DNA from: Candidatus Aminicenantes bacterium RBG_13_64_14
GTDB taxonomy: Bacteria > Acidobacteriota > Aminicenantia > Aminicenantales > Saccharicenantaceae
Length of the DNA stretch: 11,536 bases
Assembly (NCBI GenBank): GCA_001773855.1
Contig: MEXZ01000084.1
Coordinates: 523 to 12,058, forward strand
Direction of reading: 5' to 3'
Below the pieces are notes generated by a model that searched no databases, had not been told where the DNA came from, and saw only the letters and a list, made by a program, of their open reading frames with translations. Within the stretch, counting starts at the first letter, position 1. Each line of letters begins with the position of its first letter. The position numbers and the translations under genes were made by a program. This document shows positions 1-6,597 of this stretch, in pieces.

Positions 1-134
1 GCGATGATGTCGATCTCGCCATGGAACATACGGAAGCGCCGGGTGACGATGGTGTATTTTTTCTTCTCAAGATAAGCGCAGGCGATCTCTTCGCCCCGCA
101 GGCCCAGGGCCTGAGTGCTGCGCTTGCCGTCCAT
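1..134 (-). CDS. yraN: YraN/UPF0102 family protein, N-terminal fragment (gene continues beyond the window)
   Basis: Partial gene read on the minus strand; only about 44 N-terminal codons lie in the window. The translation begins MDGKRSTQALGLRGEE, continues through ACAYLEKKKYTIVTRRFR and reaches GEIDIIA at the edge. This is the N-terminal pattern of the YraN/UPF0102 family: G-x-x-GE, then A-x-x-YL, then GEID(L/I)(I/V)A. The family is predicted to have a restriction-endonuclease-like fold, with the GEID acid residues part of the presumed active site; its cellular role is poorly defined. A Shine-Dalgarno sequence AGGAAGG (complement of 141-147) lies 6 nt before the ATG at 134 and only 3 nt before another ATG at 137, so the 134 start is preferred. 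It follows cysS on the same strand after about 30 nt and is probably co-transcribed with it. The catalytic domain is mostly outside the window. Confidence 0.85.
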   Translation of the reverse strand, partial: MDGKRSTQALGLRGEEIACAYLEKKKYTIVTRRFRMFHGEIDII

Positions 135-164
135 CATGGTCCTTCCTGCGGCTCCTCTGAAAGA

Positions 165-1652
165 TCAAGTTCCCGGGGGGATGATCTTTTTCCAGCGGAC
201 GCCGTCCTTGGTGTCCTCGAGGAGGATGCCTTGGCTCAAGAGCTCTTCCCGGATCTCGTCGGCAAGGTTGAAATCCTTCTCGGACCGGGCCTTCTGCCGG
301 GCCTCGATCTTTTTTTGGATCTCACTCTCCAACCGGCCTTCGACGTCGGCGTATTGTTCTTCGCCGGCAGTGGCCTTCCCCTCGACACTGCTAAACCCCG
401 TGATCTTGCCTGAGGCCGACCTGACGGGGGAGGGCTTGATCGCCAGGACTTCGTCTATCGAAAAGAAGAATTCGAGGACAGGCTGGGTCTGGCGTCTGGA
501 GATAGCCCCTTGGGTGACGAGCGGATAGATGATCTTGACGAGGCTGAAAAGCGAAGCCAGGGATTCCGAGATATTGAGGTCGTCTTCGAGGCCGGCAACG
601 AAACCGGCGCGGGCGGCTTCGACGAGCGGCCGGATATCTTGTATTCCATCGGATTCTCTCGTGACGTCCTTGAGCGCGCCGAAGAAATTTCCCAGTCTCG
701 ACCGTGCGGCCTTAGCCTGCTCCAGGGCGTCGAAGGTGAAGTTGAGCATCTTCCGGTAGTGGGTGGAAATCAGTAGGTAGCGGACATCGTACGGGTCGTA
801 GCCCTTGGCCAGAATGTCCGCGAGCGTATAGAAATTGCCCTTGGACTTGGCCATCTTCTCGCCGTCGACGACGAGGTGATGGCAATGGAGCCAGTAATTG
901 ACGAACTTGACGCCGTTGGCCGCCTCCGACTGGGCGATCTCGTTCTCGTGGTGGGGGAAGATGTTATCCACCCCGCCGCAGTGGATGTCGAACGTCCGGC
1001 CGAGGTACTTGGAGCTCATGGCCGAGCATTCGACATGCCAGCCGGGCCGGCCCGGTCCGATCTCGGTCTCCCAGACGGGCTCGCCCTCCTTGGGGGCCTT
1101 CCAGAGGGCGAAGTCGTGGACGCTGTCCTTTTCGTACTCGTCGGCGTCGCCGCGGCTCCCCGGCCGGAGGTCTTCGAGGTTGACCTTGGACAGGCGGCCG
1201 TAGGCCGGGAACTTGGCGATGGCGAAGTAAATCGACCCGTCCTTTCTGTAGGCGAAAGTTTTGTCGAGGAGGATTTGAATGATCTCGACCATCTCCCGGA
1301 TGTGCTCGGTCGCCCGGGGATAATGATTGGCGGGGAGAATATTCAGGATGTCGCGCTCCCGGTCGAAGGCTTCGATGAACGGCCTCGTGTATTCTTCGAG
1401 GCTGAGCCCCTTGGCGCCGGCTCCCCGGATCGTTTTATCGTCGACGTCGGTCAGGTTCATGACGTGGGTGACCTTGTAACCGGAGAAGATGAGGAAGCGC
1501 TTGAGCAGGTCCTCGAAGACGTAGGCCCGCCAGTTGCCGATATGGGGGAAGTCGTAGACCGTCGGCCCACAGGTGTAAAGCTTGACTGAGCCGGGCTCGA
1601 TCGGCTCGAACGACTCGACCTTGCCGCTCAGGGTATTATGAAACCGTATCAT
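165..1652 (-). CDS. cysS: Cysteinyl-tRNA synthetase (CysRS)
   Basis: Class I aminoacyl-tRNA synthetase that charges tRNA-Cys with cysteine in the cytoplasm, using ATP. The 495-aa product is of usual length. Residues 28-40 hold the CGPTVYDFPHIGN block with the HIGN nucleotide-binding signature at 37-40. The second signature is KMAKS at 266-270, with A in place of the usual S. The zinc ligands that recognise cysteine in the E. coli enzyme (C28, C209, H234, E238) are all present, at the same numbers. A DALR-type helical domain follows from about residue 300, then a poorly conserved stretch around 405-437 before the C-terminal tRNA-binding end. The start matches the family N-terminus (MIRFHNTLSGK). 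GGAG abuts the ATG with no proper spacer, and a candidate promoter lies only 8 nt upstream, so translation may be near-leaderless. yraN follows downstream on the same strand. Confidence 0.98.
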   Translation of the reverse strand: MIRFHNTLSGKVESFEPIEPGSVKLYTCGPTVYDFPHIGNWRAYVFEDLLKRFLIFSGYKVTHVMNLTDVDDKTIRGAGAKGLSLEEYTRPFIEAFDRERDILNILPANHYPRATEHIREMVEIIQILLDKTFAYRKDGSIYFAIAKFPAYGRLSKVNLEDLRPGSRGDADEYEKDSVHDFALWKAPKEGEPVWETEIGPGRPGWHVECSAMSSKYLGRTFDIHCGGVDNIFPHHENEIAQSEAANGVKFVNYWLHCHHLVVDGEKMAKSKGNFYTLADILAKGYDPYDVRYLLISTHYRKMLNFTFDALEQAKAARSRLGNFFGALKDVTRESDGIQDIRPLVEAARAGFVAGLEDDLNISESLASLFSLVKIIYPLVTQGAISRRQTQPVLEFFFSIDEVLAIKPSPVRSASGKITGFSSVEGKATAGEEQYADVEGRLESEIQKKIEARQKARSEKDFNLADEIREELLSQGILLEDTKDGVRWKKIIPPGT

Positions 1653-1660
1653 CTCCGCTC

Positions 1661-1689
1661 ATCTTATTGATTCGTCCCTTCCTCGTCAA
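1661..1689 (-). promoter_or_regulatory. Candidate sigma70-type promoter of cysS
   Basis: On the minus strand, TTGACG (1684-1689) and TAAGAT (1661-1666) are separated by exactly 17 nt. They match the -35 consensus at 5 of 6 bases and the -10 consensus at 4 of 6. Only GAGCGGAG separates the -10 box from the cysS ATG. The predicted transcript would therefore start within about 2 nt of the initiation codon, which would make the mRNA near-leaderless. This is a pattern match only; the host's sigma-factor preferences are unknown. Confidence 0.45.
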
Positions 1690-1748
1690 CTCTCTGCTAC
1701 GCCGAGGAGGTTGGACTCTACTTTCTTCAACCCGGGAGGGAGGACGCT

Positions 1749-1882
1749 GCCCGGGCAGTGATGGGGGCCGTCCAGAACCCCCGTAGCGGAGGGGGACCCA
1801 TCGCTTCGCGATGGGGGAACCGCCGGGACTGGTTCCCGGGGGGCCGGGGGAATGGATAGTCCCCATCACTGCCAAAACGGGC
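1749..1882. repeat. Structured inverted-repeat element between two divergent promoters (REP/MITE-like or unknown)
   Basis: Two perfect 13-bp arms, GGCAGTGATGGGG (1754-1766) and CCCCATCACTGCC (1861-1873), enclose 94 nt. The stem extends outward by five more pairs, GCCCG (1749-1753) with CGGGC (1878-1882), after an AAAA bulge on the right arm. Inside are further dyads: CCCATCGC/GCGATGGG with a 3-nt loop (1797-1815), GGGAACC/GGTTCCC with a 9-nt loop (1815-1837), and CCCCC/GGGGG (1778-1795). The whole could fold as a closing stem with several branches. Both predicted promoters fire away from it, so no visible promoter transcribes it. That favours a DNA-level repeat, such as a REP cluster or a non-autonomous element with terminal inverted repeats, over an mRNA leader. 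No target-site duplication is apparent. No coding potential is credible here. Confidence 0.55.
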
Positions 1883-1925
1883 GGCGTCTGGCGTCCAGGA
1901 CGATATATCCGCTGCGACCCCGAAT

Positions 1926-1955
1926 TTGACCGACCACGAGCGATTGTGACATAAT
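1926..1955 (+). promoter_or_regulatory. Candidate sigma70-type promoter of the lysine-ketoglutarate reductase operon
   Basis: TTGACC (1926-1931) and CATAAT (1950-1955) are separated by 18 nt, each matching the consensus at 5 of 6 bases. Transcription would begin near 1962, giving a leader of about 27 nt with a TAAGG ribosome-binding site (1976-1980) 8 nt before the ATG at 1989. The stretch is AT-rich compared with its surroundings. A short 11-bp palindrome, CGTCC-A-GGACG (1892-1902), lies about 24 nt upstream and might be an operator, but that is speculative. Confidence 0.5.
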
Positions 1956-1988
1956 TCTTCCTATCATTCTCTTGTTAAGGCAATTATC

Positions 1989-3302
1989 ATGACCACAAAA
2001 ATCGGCATCCGCAGAGAGGACATCAACAGGTGGGAGAAGCGGGTCCCATTGATCCCGTCTCACGTCCGGGAGCTCGTCGACAGGCACTCCGTCGACATCA
2101 GGATCCAACCCTCGCAGATCCGGGTCTTCCACGATGCGGACTACCGCTTGTCCGGGATCCCGGTCGAGGAGAGCCTGTCGCCGTGCTCCTTCGTCTTCGC
2201 CCTCAAGGAGATCCCCCTCGACCTCATCGAGAAAGACAAGGCCTATATCTTTTTCTCGCATACCGCCAAGGGCCAGAGCAAAAACATGCCTATGCTCAAG
2301 CGGATGATGGACCTCGGCTGTTCGGTCATCGACTACGAGAAGATGGTCGATGAACAGGGCCGGAGGGTCCTTTATTTCGGCAGTTATGCCGGGCACGCCG
2401 GGATGGTCGACACCCTCTGGGCGCTCGGCCGCCGTCTCGAGGCCGAAGGTACGCCCAGCCCCTTCACCGCCCTTCAACCGACCCACCAGTACCGGAGCCT
2501 GGTCGAGGTCAAGGAGGCCGTCGGGAAGCTGGCCTGGAAGATCATCCGGGAAGGGCTGCCCAAAGAACTCGGCCCCGTCGTCTTCGGGTTCTTCGGGTAC
2601 GGCCACGTTTCCCAGGGCGCCCAGGAGATCTTCGACATCCTGCCCGTGGAAGCGGTCAGGCCGGCCGACATCCCGAAACTCTTCGAGGGAAGGGGAGAGG
2701 CGCCCCGGACGCTCTACAAGGCCGTCTTCAAGGAAGAGGACATGGTCAGGCCCGTCGACCCGGTCAAGCCCTTCGACCTCCAGGATTATTATGCGAACCC
2801 GGAAAATTACAGGCCGGTGGTCGAGGAGGTCATCCCTTATCTCACGGCCATAGTCAACGGGGTCTACTGGACCCCGAAATACCCGAAATTCATCACCAAG
2901 GGTTTCCTAAAGACGCTTTACGGTTCCGGCTCACGGCCGAGGCTCCGGGTCGTCGGCGACATCACCTGCGACATCAACGGCTCCATCGAATGCACCGTCC
3001 AGGCCACCGACTCCGAGAACCCCGTTTACGTCTACGACCCGGCCGCGGACGAGCCCCTCATGGGGTTCGAAGGGAACGGCCCGGCCGTCCTGGCCGTCTA
3101 CAATCTGCCGGCGGAGCTGCCACTCGAATCCTCGACCTATTTCAGCGGCAAGCTGAAAGAGCACGTCCCGGCGGTCGCCGCCGCCCATTTCGACAGGCCG
3201 TTCTCCGAGTGCGGCCTGCCGGACGTCCTGCGCCGGGCGGTCATCCTCTACCGGGGCCAGCTCACCCCGGATTACGCTTATCTCAGCCGGTCCATCGGAT
3301 AG
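1989..3302 (+). CDS. Lysine-ketoglutarate reductase (saccharopine-forming), stand-alone LKR domain
   Basis: Predicted to condense L-lysine with 2-oxoglutarate and reduce the product with NAD(P)H to saccharopine, or to run the reverse reaction, in the cytoplasm. The 437-aa protein aligns by eye along its whole length with the N-terminal half of the bifunctional animal/plant LKR-SDH enzyme (AASS). An AlaDh/PNT-like N-terminal domain opens with GIRRED and R18-V-P. K73-E74 and H91 (FFSHT) correspond to the Lys/His catalytic pair described in yeast Lys1. IDYEKMVD (114-121) and FGSYAGHAGMVD (130-141) are hallmark blocks. The Rossmann segment is G203-Y-G-H-V-S-Q-G-A-Q, followed by VYWTPKYPK (292-300) and GDITCDINGSIEC (323-335). 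It is the first gene of an operon, 25 nt before the saccharopine dehydrogenase gene. The direction of the pathway cannot be told from sequence, but pairing with a glutamate-forming-type SDH suggests lysine degradation. Confidence 0.88.
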   Translation: MTTKIGIRREDINRWEKRVPLIPSHVRELVDRHSVDIRIQPSQIRVFHDADYRLSGIPVEESLSPCSFVFALKEIPLDLIEKDKAYIFFSHTAKGQSKNMPMLKRMMDLGCSVIDYEKMVDEQGRRVLYFGSYAGHAGMVDTLWALGRRLEAEGTPSPFTALQPTHQYRSLVEVKEAVGKLAWKIIREGLPKELGPVVFGFFGYGHVSQGAQEIFDILPVEAVRPADIPKLFEGRGEAPRTLYKAVFKEEDMVRPVDPVKPFDLQDYYANPENYRPVVEEVIPYLTAIVNGVYWTPKYPKFITKGFLKTLYGSGSRPRLRVVGDITCDINGSIECTVQATDSENPVYVYDPAADEPLMGFEGNGPAVLAVYNLPAELPLESSTYFSGKLKEHVPAVAAAHFDRPFSECGLPDVLRRAVILYRGQLTPDYAYLSRSIG

Positions 3303-3327
3303 ACCGCACCGCTCCATGGAGAAGGCC

Positions 3328-4650
3328 ATGAAAAAGATCCTCATTCTCGGCGCTGGCCTGGTGGCCGGACCGCTGGTGAAATATCTTCTCGACCAGCCGG
3401 ATTTCTCGGTCGTCGTCGCCGACGTCGAAGTCGCCAGGGCCCGAAAACTCGTCGCGGGTCATCCGCGCGGTCAGGCCGAATTCCTGGACATTTCGGACAA
3501 GGCGGCGCTCACGGCCGCGATCGGACGGGCCGACCTGGTCGTCTCCATGGTCCCGTACACCTTTCATCCCGTCGTCGCCTCTCTTGCGATCGAGCAGGGG
3601 AAAAACATGGTCACCGCCTCCTACGTCAGCCCGGCGATGCGAGAGCTCGATGTCCGGGCCCGGGAGAAGGGCGTTCTTCTGCTGAACGAACTGGGCCTCG
3701 ACCCGGGGATCGACCACATGGAAGCCATGCGCATCATCCACGAGGTCCATGACACCGGCGGCCATGTCCTCGCCTTCACCTCCTACTGCGGCGGACTGCC
3801 CGCCCCCGAGGCCAACACCAACCCGTTCGGCTACAAGTTTTCCTGGAGCCCCCGCGGCGTTTTGCTCGCTTCCAAGAATTCGGCTAGGTTCCTCAAGGAC
3901 GGCCAGGTCGTTTCCATCCCGGCCGAGGACCTTTTCGCCAGACCGGAGATCATCCCCGTCCCCGGGCTCGGAGCGTTCGAAGGCTACCCCAACCGGGATT
4001 CCGTCCCTTATCGGGATATCTACGGCATTCCCGAGGCCCGTTCCATCTTGCGGGGAACGCTCCGCTACCCTGGCTGGTGCGCCACTCTCAAAAAGATGGT
4101 CGAATTGGGGCTCCTCGACGACACGCCGATGGACAGGACCGGCTCGACCTTCCTCGGCCTCATGCGGGAGTTTTCCCAGGGCGCCCCGGGCGAGGATGTC
4201 CGGGCCGCCATCGCCCGCCGTCTTGACCTCGAGACCGGTTCCGAGATCATCCCCAGGCTGGAGTGGCTGGGACTGTTCGAAGAAAGGAAGCTCCCTGCCG
4301 AAAAGGGCTCGGCCCTCGACAACCTGGCTGCCCTGATGATCGAAAAGCTCGCTTATGCCGGGGGGGAAAGGGACATGATCGTCCTTCAGCACGAGTTCCT
4401 GGCCAGGACCGAATCGGGGCGGAGCGAGCGGATCGTCTCGACGCTTATCGATTACGGCGTGCCCGGCGGCGATTCGTCCATGTCCCGCACGGTCGGACTG
4501 CCTGCGGCCATCGCCGCCCGCCTCGTCTGCGAAGGGAAGATCCGTATGACGGGAGTCCACGTGCCCGTCCATCCCGACATCTACGGGCCCATCCTCGAGG
4601 AGCTGGGGACTCTCGGGGTCCGTTTCGTGGAGAAGCGCCGGGTGCTCTGA
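3328..4650 (+). CDS. Saccharopine dehydrogenase (LYS9/AASS C-terminal type)
   Basis: Predicted to cleave saccharopine oxidatively to glutamate and 2-aminoadipate semialdehyde with NAD(P)+, completing the step begun by the upstream LKR. The product is 440 aa. A Rossmann glycine motif GAGLVAGP (8-15) follows MKKILIL. Further family blocks are SMVPYTFHP (73-81), TASYVSPAM (96-104), GLDPGIDHM (123-131), SYCGGLPAPEANTNPFGYKF (152-171), then FSWSPRG, RYPGWC (246-251) and HVPVHPDIYGPILEELG near the C-terminus. Start choice: the ATG at 3328 has GGAG 6 nt upstream and begins directly at the first beta strand. An in-frame ATG at 3316 would add MEKA and has no good ribosome-binding site. The gap to the LKR stop is 25 nt and to the next gene 7 nt, so the three are one operon. 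In animals and plants these two activities are one fused protein; here they are separate genes. Confidence 0.92.
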   Translation: MKKILILGAGLVAGPLVKYLLDQPDFSVVVADVEVARARKLVAGHPRGQAEFLDISDKAALTAAIGRADLVVSMVPYTFHPVVASLAIEQGKNMVTASYVSPAMRELDVRAREKGVLLLNELGLDPGIDHMEAMRIIHEVHDTGGHVLAFTSYCGGLPAPEANTNPFGYKFSWSPRGVLLASKNSARFLKDGQVVSIPAEDLFARPEIIPVPGLGAFEGYPNRDSVPYRDIYGIPEARSILRGTLRYPGWCATLKKMVELGLLDDTPMDRTGSTFLGLMREFSQGAPGEDVRAAIARRLDLETGSEIIPRLEWLGLFEERKLPAEKGSALDNLAALMIEKLAYAGGERDMIVLQHEFLARTESGRSERIVSTLIDYGVPGGDSSMSRTVGLPAAIAARLVCEGKIRMTGVHVPVHPDIYGPILEELGTLGVRFVEKRRVL

Positions 4651-4657
4651 GCTTGTC

Positions 4658-5464
4658 ATGAAAAGAAAAGCCTTCGTCGCGGGCCAGTTCTATCCAGGCG
4701 ACGAAGAGCGGCTTCGCCGGACCATCGAAGAGGTGTCGGGGCATCAGGGAGCCCCGAAAAAGGCCATCGCGGTCATCTCCCCGCACGCCGGCTACGTGTA
4801 CTCCGGCCCTGTCGCCGGGGCCGTTTTCGCTTCGACAGTTGTCCCCAGGACGGTCGTCATCCTCGGCCCCGGGCACCGGGAGATCGGCTCGATCTTCGCC
4901 ATCCAGGGCCGGGGAGGCTGGCTGACGCCGCTCGGCGAAAGCCAGATCGAAGCGGACCTGGCCTCACAGATCATGAAGCGATGCGCGCTTGTCGAAGAGG
5001 ACGAGCAGGCCCATCTCTGGGAGCATTCCGTGGAGGTCCAGCTTCCGTTCATCCAATACCATCGGAAGGACGCGGCCATCGTGCCCATCTGCGTCTCCCA
5101 CGACGCCGGTTACGGCCAGCTCGAGACTCTCGGCCGGGCCCTGGCCGAGGCCATCCGCGACTTCGGGCGGGAGACGCTCATCGTGGCCAGCACGGATATG
5201 AGCCACTACGTCAGTCAGAAGACGGCCGAGAAGAAAGACATGCTGGCCATCCGCAAGGTCCTCGAACTCGACCCGGCCGGTCTCTTCGAAACTGTGACGG
5301 TTGAGCGGATCTCGATGTGCGGCTACCAGCCGACCTCAGCTGCTCTCGTCGCGGCCATCGGGCTCGGCGCGTCCGGGGCCGAGCTGGTCCGCTACCAAAC
5401 TTCGGGTGAGACGACCGGGGACTACGCCCAAGTTGTTGGATATGCTGGAATTAGGGTATTTTAA
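4658..5464 (+). CDS. amrB: Memo-family protein (AmmeMemoRadiSam system protein B)
   Basis: A 268-aa member of the Memo family, which shares its fold with class III extradiol dioxygenases such as LigB. Biochemical function is uncertain; the human protein has been reported to bind copper and/or iron. Family blocks visible are AGQFYPG (8-14), SPHAGYVYSGP (41-51), LGPGH (69-73), WEHSVEVQLPF (121-131), STDMSHY (178-184) and MCGYQP (220-225). H43, H73 and C221 probably correspond to the metal-site His, His and Cys of human Memo. In many prokaryotes the family accompanies an AMMECR1 protein and a radical SAM protein; neither partner is in this window. The gene starts 7 nt after the saccharopine dehydrogenase stop with no strong Shine-Dalgarno site, suggesting translational coupling. 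A functional link to lysine metabolism is inferred only from this position. Confidence 0.93.
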   Translation: MKRKAFVAGQFYPGDEERLRRTIEEVSGHQGAPKKAIAVISPHAGYVYSGPVAGAVFASTVVPRTVVILGPGHREIGSIFAIQGRGGWLTPLGESQIEADLASQIMKRCALVEEDEQAHLWEHSVEVQLPFIQYHRKDAAIVPICVSHDAGYGQLETLGRALAEAIRDFGRETLIVASTDMSHYVSQKTAEKKDMLAIRKVLELDPAGLFETVTVERISMCGYQPTSAALVAAIGLGASGAELVRYQTSGETTGDYAQVVGYAGIRVF

Positions 5465-5490
5465 GCAGGGGCGCCCTGACTTTCAGTCAT

Positions 5491-5520
5491 TTGACAGCCA
5501 ATCACTTTTAATGCTATAGA
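5491..5520 (+). promoter_or_regulatory. Candidate sigma70-type promoter of the hrcA-grpE-dnaK-dnaJ operon
   Basis: A perfect TTGACA (5491-5496) is followed after 18 nt by TATAGA (5515-5520), preceded by TGC, so this may be an extended -10 promoter. Transcription would begin near 5527, directly before a good ribosome-binding site AAGGA (5529-5533) placed 5 nt before the hrcA ATG at 5539. A small dyad TGACT-TTC-AGTCA (5477-5489) lies against the upstream edge of the -35 box. No typical heat-shock sigma32 promoter is seen, so control by the HrcA repressor is the likelier mode. Confidence 0.55.
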
Positions 5521-5532
5521 AATCCATTAAGG
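5506..5532. promoter_or_regulatory. Possible HrcA operator: 9-9-9 dyad unlike canonical CIRCE
   Basis: TTAATG (5508-5513) and CATTAA (5525-5530) form a perfect 6-bp dyad. Written as 9-nt arms with a 9-nt spacer (5506-5514, 5515-5523, 5524-5532), the layout has the 9-9-9 geometry of the CIRCE element that HrcA binds. However, only 6 of 9 arm pairs match, and the sequence is not the CIRCE consensus TTAGCACTC/GAGTGCTAA. It overlaps the -10 box and the ribosome-binding site of hrcA, where a repressor would be effective. Such a short AT dyad could arise by chance. Confidence 0.3.
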
Positions 5533-5538
5533 AATCGT

Positions 5539-6597
5539 ATGATCAGGTCTGTATTGCGCGATAAGGATAAGATTGTCCTGACCCTCGTCATCGAGAGCTA
5601 CGTCCGCCACGGGCGCCCGGTGAGCTCCGGGTCCATCTCCCAGACGAGACGGATCTCCGCCTCTCCGGCCACGCTCCGCAACATCATGGCCAAGCTCGAG
5701 GAGATGGGTTTCCTGTCCCAGCCGCACACGTCCGCCGGCCGGGTCCCGACCGACCGGGGCCTGCGTCATTACGTCGGGGGCCTCCTAGCCAAGAAGGGCC
5801 TGCCGGAGGAGAGGGCCTCCCTGATCCAGGAGGAATTCCCCAACCGGACAGCCGACTTCGATTCCCTTCTCATACAGGCCTGCCGGATCCTGGCCGATTC
5901 CTCGGACAACCTGGGCTTCGTCATCTCCCCGCATATCTTCCGCCTCCCGTTCGAGCACCTGCGCTTCATCAAGATCTCCGACCGCAGGATCCTGGTCATC
6001 CTGGTGACCCCCTTCCACATGGTCCTGACGGAAACCCTGGAGTCGCCCCTGCACCTGACCCAGGCCGAGCTCGACCGGGCGTCCCAGCACGTCAACCAGA
6101 ATTACCGGGGAAAGACGATCCTCTCCGTCCGCGACGCCCTGCTCCAGGAACTCCCTCATCACCGGGTCAAGTACGAGGACATACTGAACAAGCTCCTCGA
6201 CCTGCTCAAGGCCGCCATCGCCAAGGGGGAGGGGGAAAACCGGATCTTCCTCCAAGGCACCTCCCGGCTCCTGGGCAAGGCCGAGCTCTTCAACATGGAC
6301 AAGCTGCGGTCCCTGTTCGAGAACTTCGAGGAGAAAGCCGCCCTCGTCAAGCTGCTCTCGGACTTCATCAGTCTCGACCGGGTCAAGGTCCTGATCGGCT
6401 CGGAGGTCAACTTCCCGAACGTCCAGGACTGCTCCCTCGTCCTCTCCCACTACGGCTACAGCAACCAGGTCCTGGGTTCCCTGGGTATCATCGGCCCGAA
6501 ACGGATCCCCTACGAGAAAATCATCCCCCTCGTCGACCGCATGGCCAAGCGCCTGAGCCTGGCCATCACGGTCTTCGGTAGAGAGGTCAGCCTATGA
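5539..6597 (+). CDS. hrcA: Heat-inducible transcription repressor HrcA
   Basis: DNA-binding repressor of class I heat-shock genes, whose activity is normally tuned by GroEL and which usually binds CIRCE operators. The 352-aa product is of standard length. The N-terminal winged helix-turn-helix occupies about residues 5-75 and contains the signature SPATLRNIMAKLEEMGFLSQ (42-61) followed by PHTSAGRVPTDRG. A GAF-like central region follows. The C-terminal family block includes the VLIGSE segment (284-289), the SLVLSHY segment (299-305) and GSLGIIGPKRIPYE (313-326). The ATG at 5539 has a good ribosome-binding site. It heads the chaperone operon, and its last codon overlaps the grpE start by 4 nt. 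Autoregulation is expected from the family. No canonical CIRCE is present upstream, but a degenerate dyad overlaps the promoter. Confidence 0.97.
   Translation: MIRSVLRDKDKIVLTLVIESYVRHGRPVSSGSISQTRRISASPATLRNIMAKLEEMGFLSQPHTSAGRVPTDRGLRHYVGGLLAKKGLPEERASLIQEEFPNRTADFDSLLIQACRILADSSDNLGFVISPHIFRLPFEHLRFIKISDRRILVILVTPFHMVLTETLESPLHLTQAELDRASQHVNQNYRGKTILSVRDALLQELPHHRVKYEDILNKLLDLLKAAIAKGEGENRIFLQGTSRLLGKAELFNMDKLRSLFENFEEKAALVKLLSDFISLDRVKVLIGSEVNFPNVQDCSLVLSHYGYSNQVLGSLGIIGPKRIPYEKIIPLVDRMAKRLSLAITVFGREVSL

Larger units (their letters stand above)
1653..1988. other. Divergent intergenic region between cysS and the LKR operon
   Basis: This 336-nt gap holds two outward-facing promoter candidates and, between them, the inverted-repeat element at 1749-1882. 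A further CCCGGG dyad (1731-1736 with 1750-1755) and GGTTG/CAACC (1709-1713 with 1728-1732) lie to its left. No tRNA, small RNA with its own clear promoter, or credible small gene was seen. A 79-codon minus-strand reading frame across it is low-complexity, reads through the cysS promoter and has no family resemblance. Confidence 0.6.

Noticed and set aside
1636..1875. 79-codon minus-strand frame upstream of cysS
   Set aside because: Low-complexity Pro/Gly/Ser/Arg translation of the inverted-repeat element that runs out of frame into the cysS start; no homology is recognised.
3316..3327. Upstream ATG of saccharopine dehydrogenase
   Set aside because: The GGAG and AAGG bases between the two ATGs form the ribosome-binding site for the ATG at 3328, which starts exactly at the Rossmann strand.
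3283..4659. 458-codon open frame on the minus strand opposite saccharopine dehydrogenase
   Set aside because: Antisense shadow of a GC-rich gene: the composition is dominated by Gly/Asp/Arg/Val, there is no recognisable family, and the plus-strand frame is a clear full-length enzyme.
5465..5538. Canonical CIRCE operator upstream of hrcA
   Set aside because: The consensus TTAGCACTC/GAGTGCTAA is not present; only a degenerate 9-9-9 dyad is seen and it is reported separately at low confidence.
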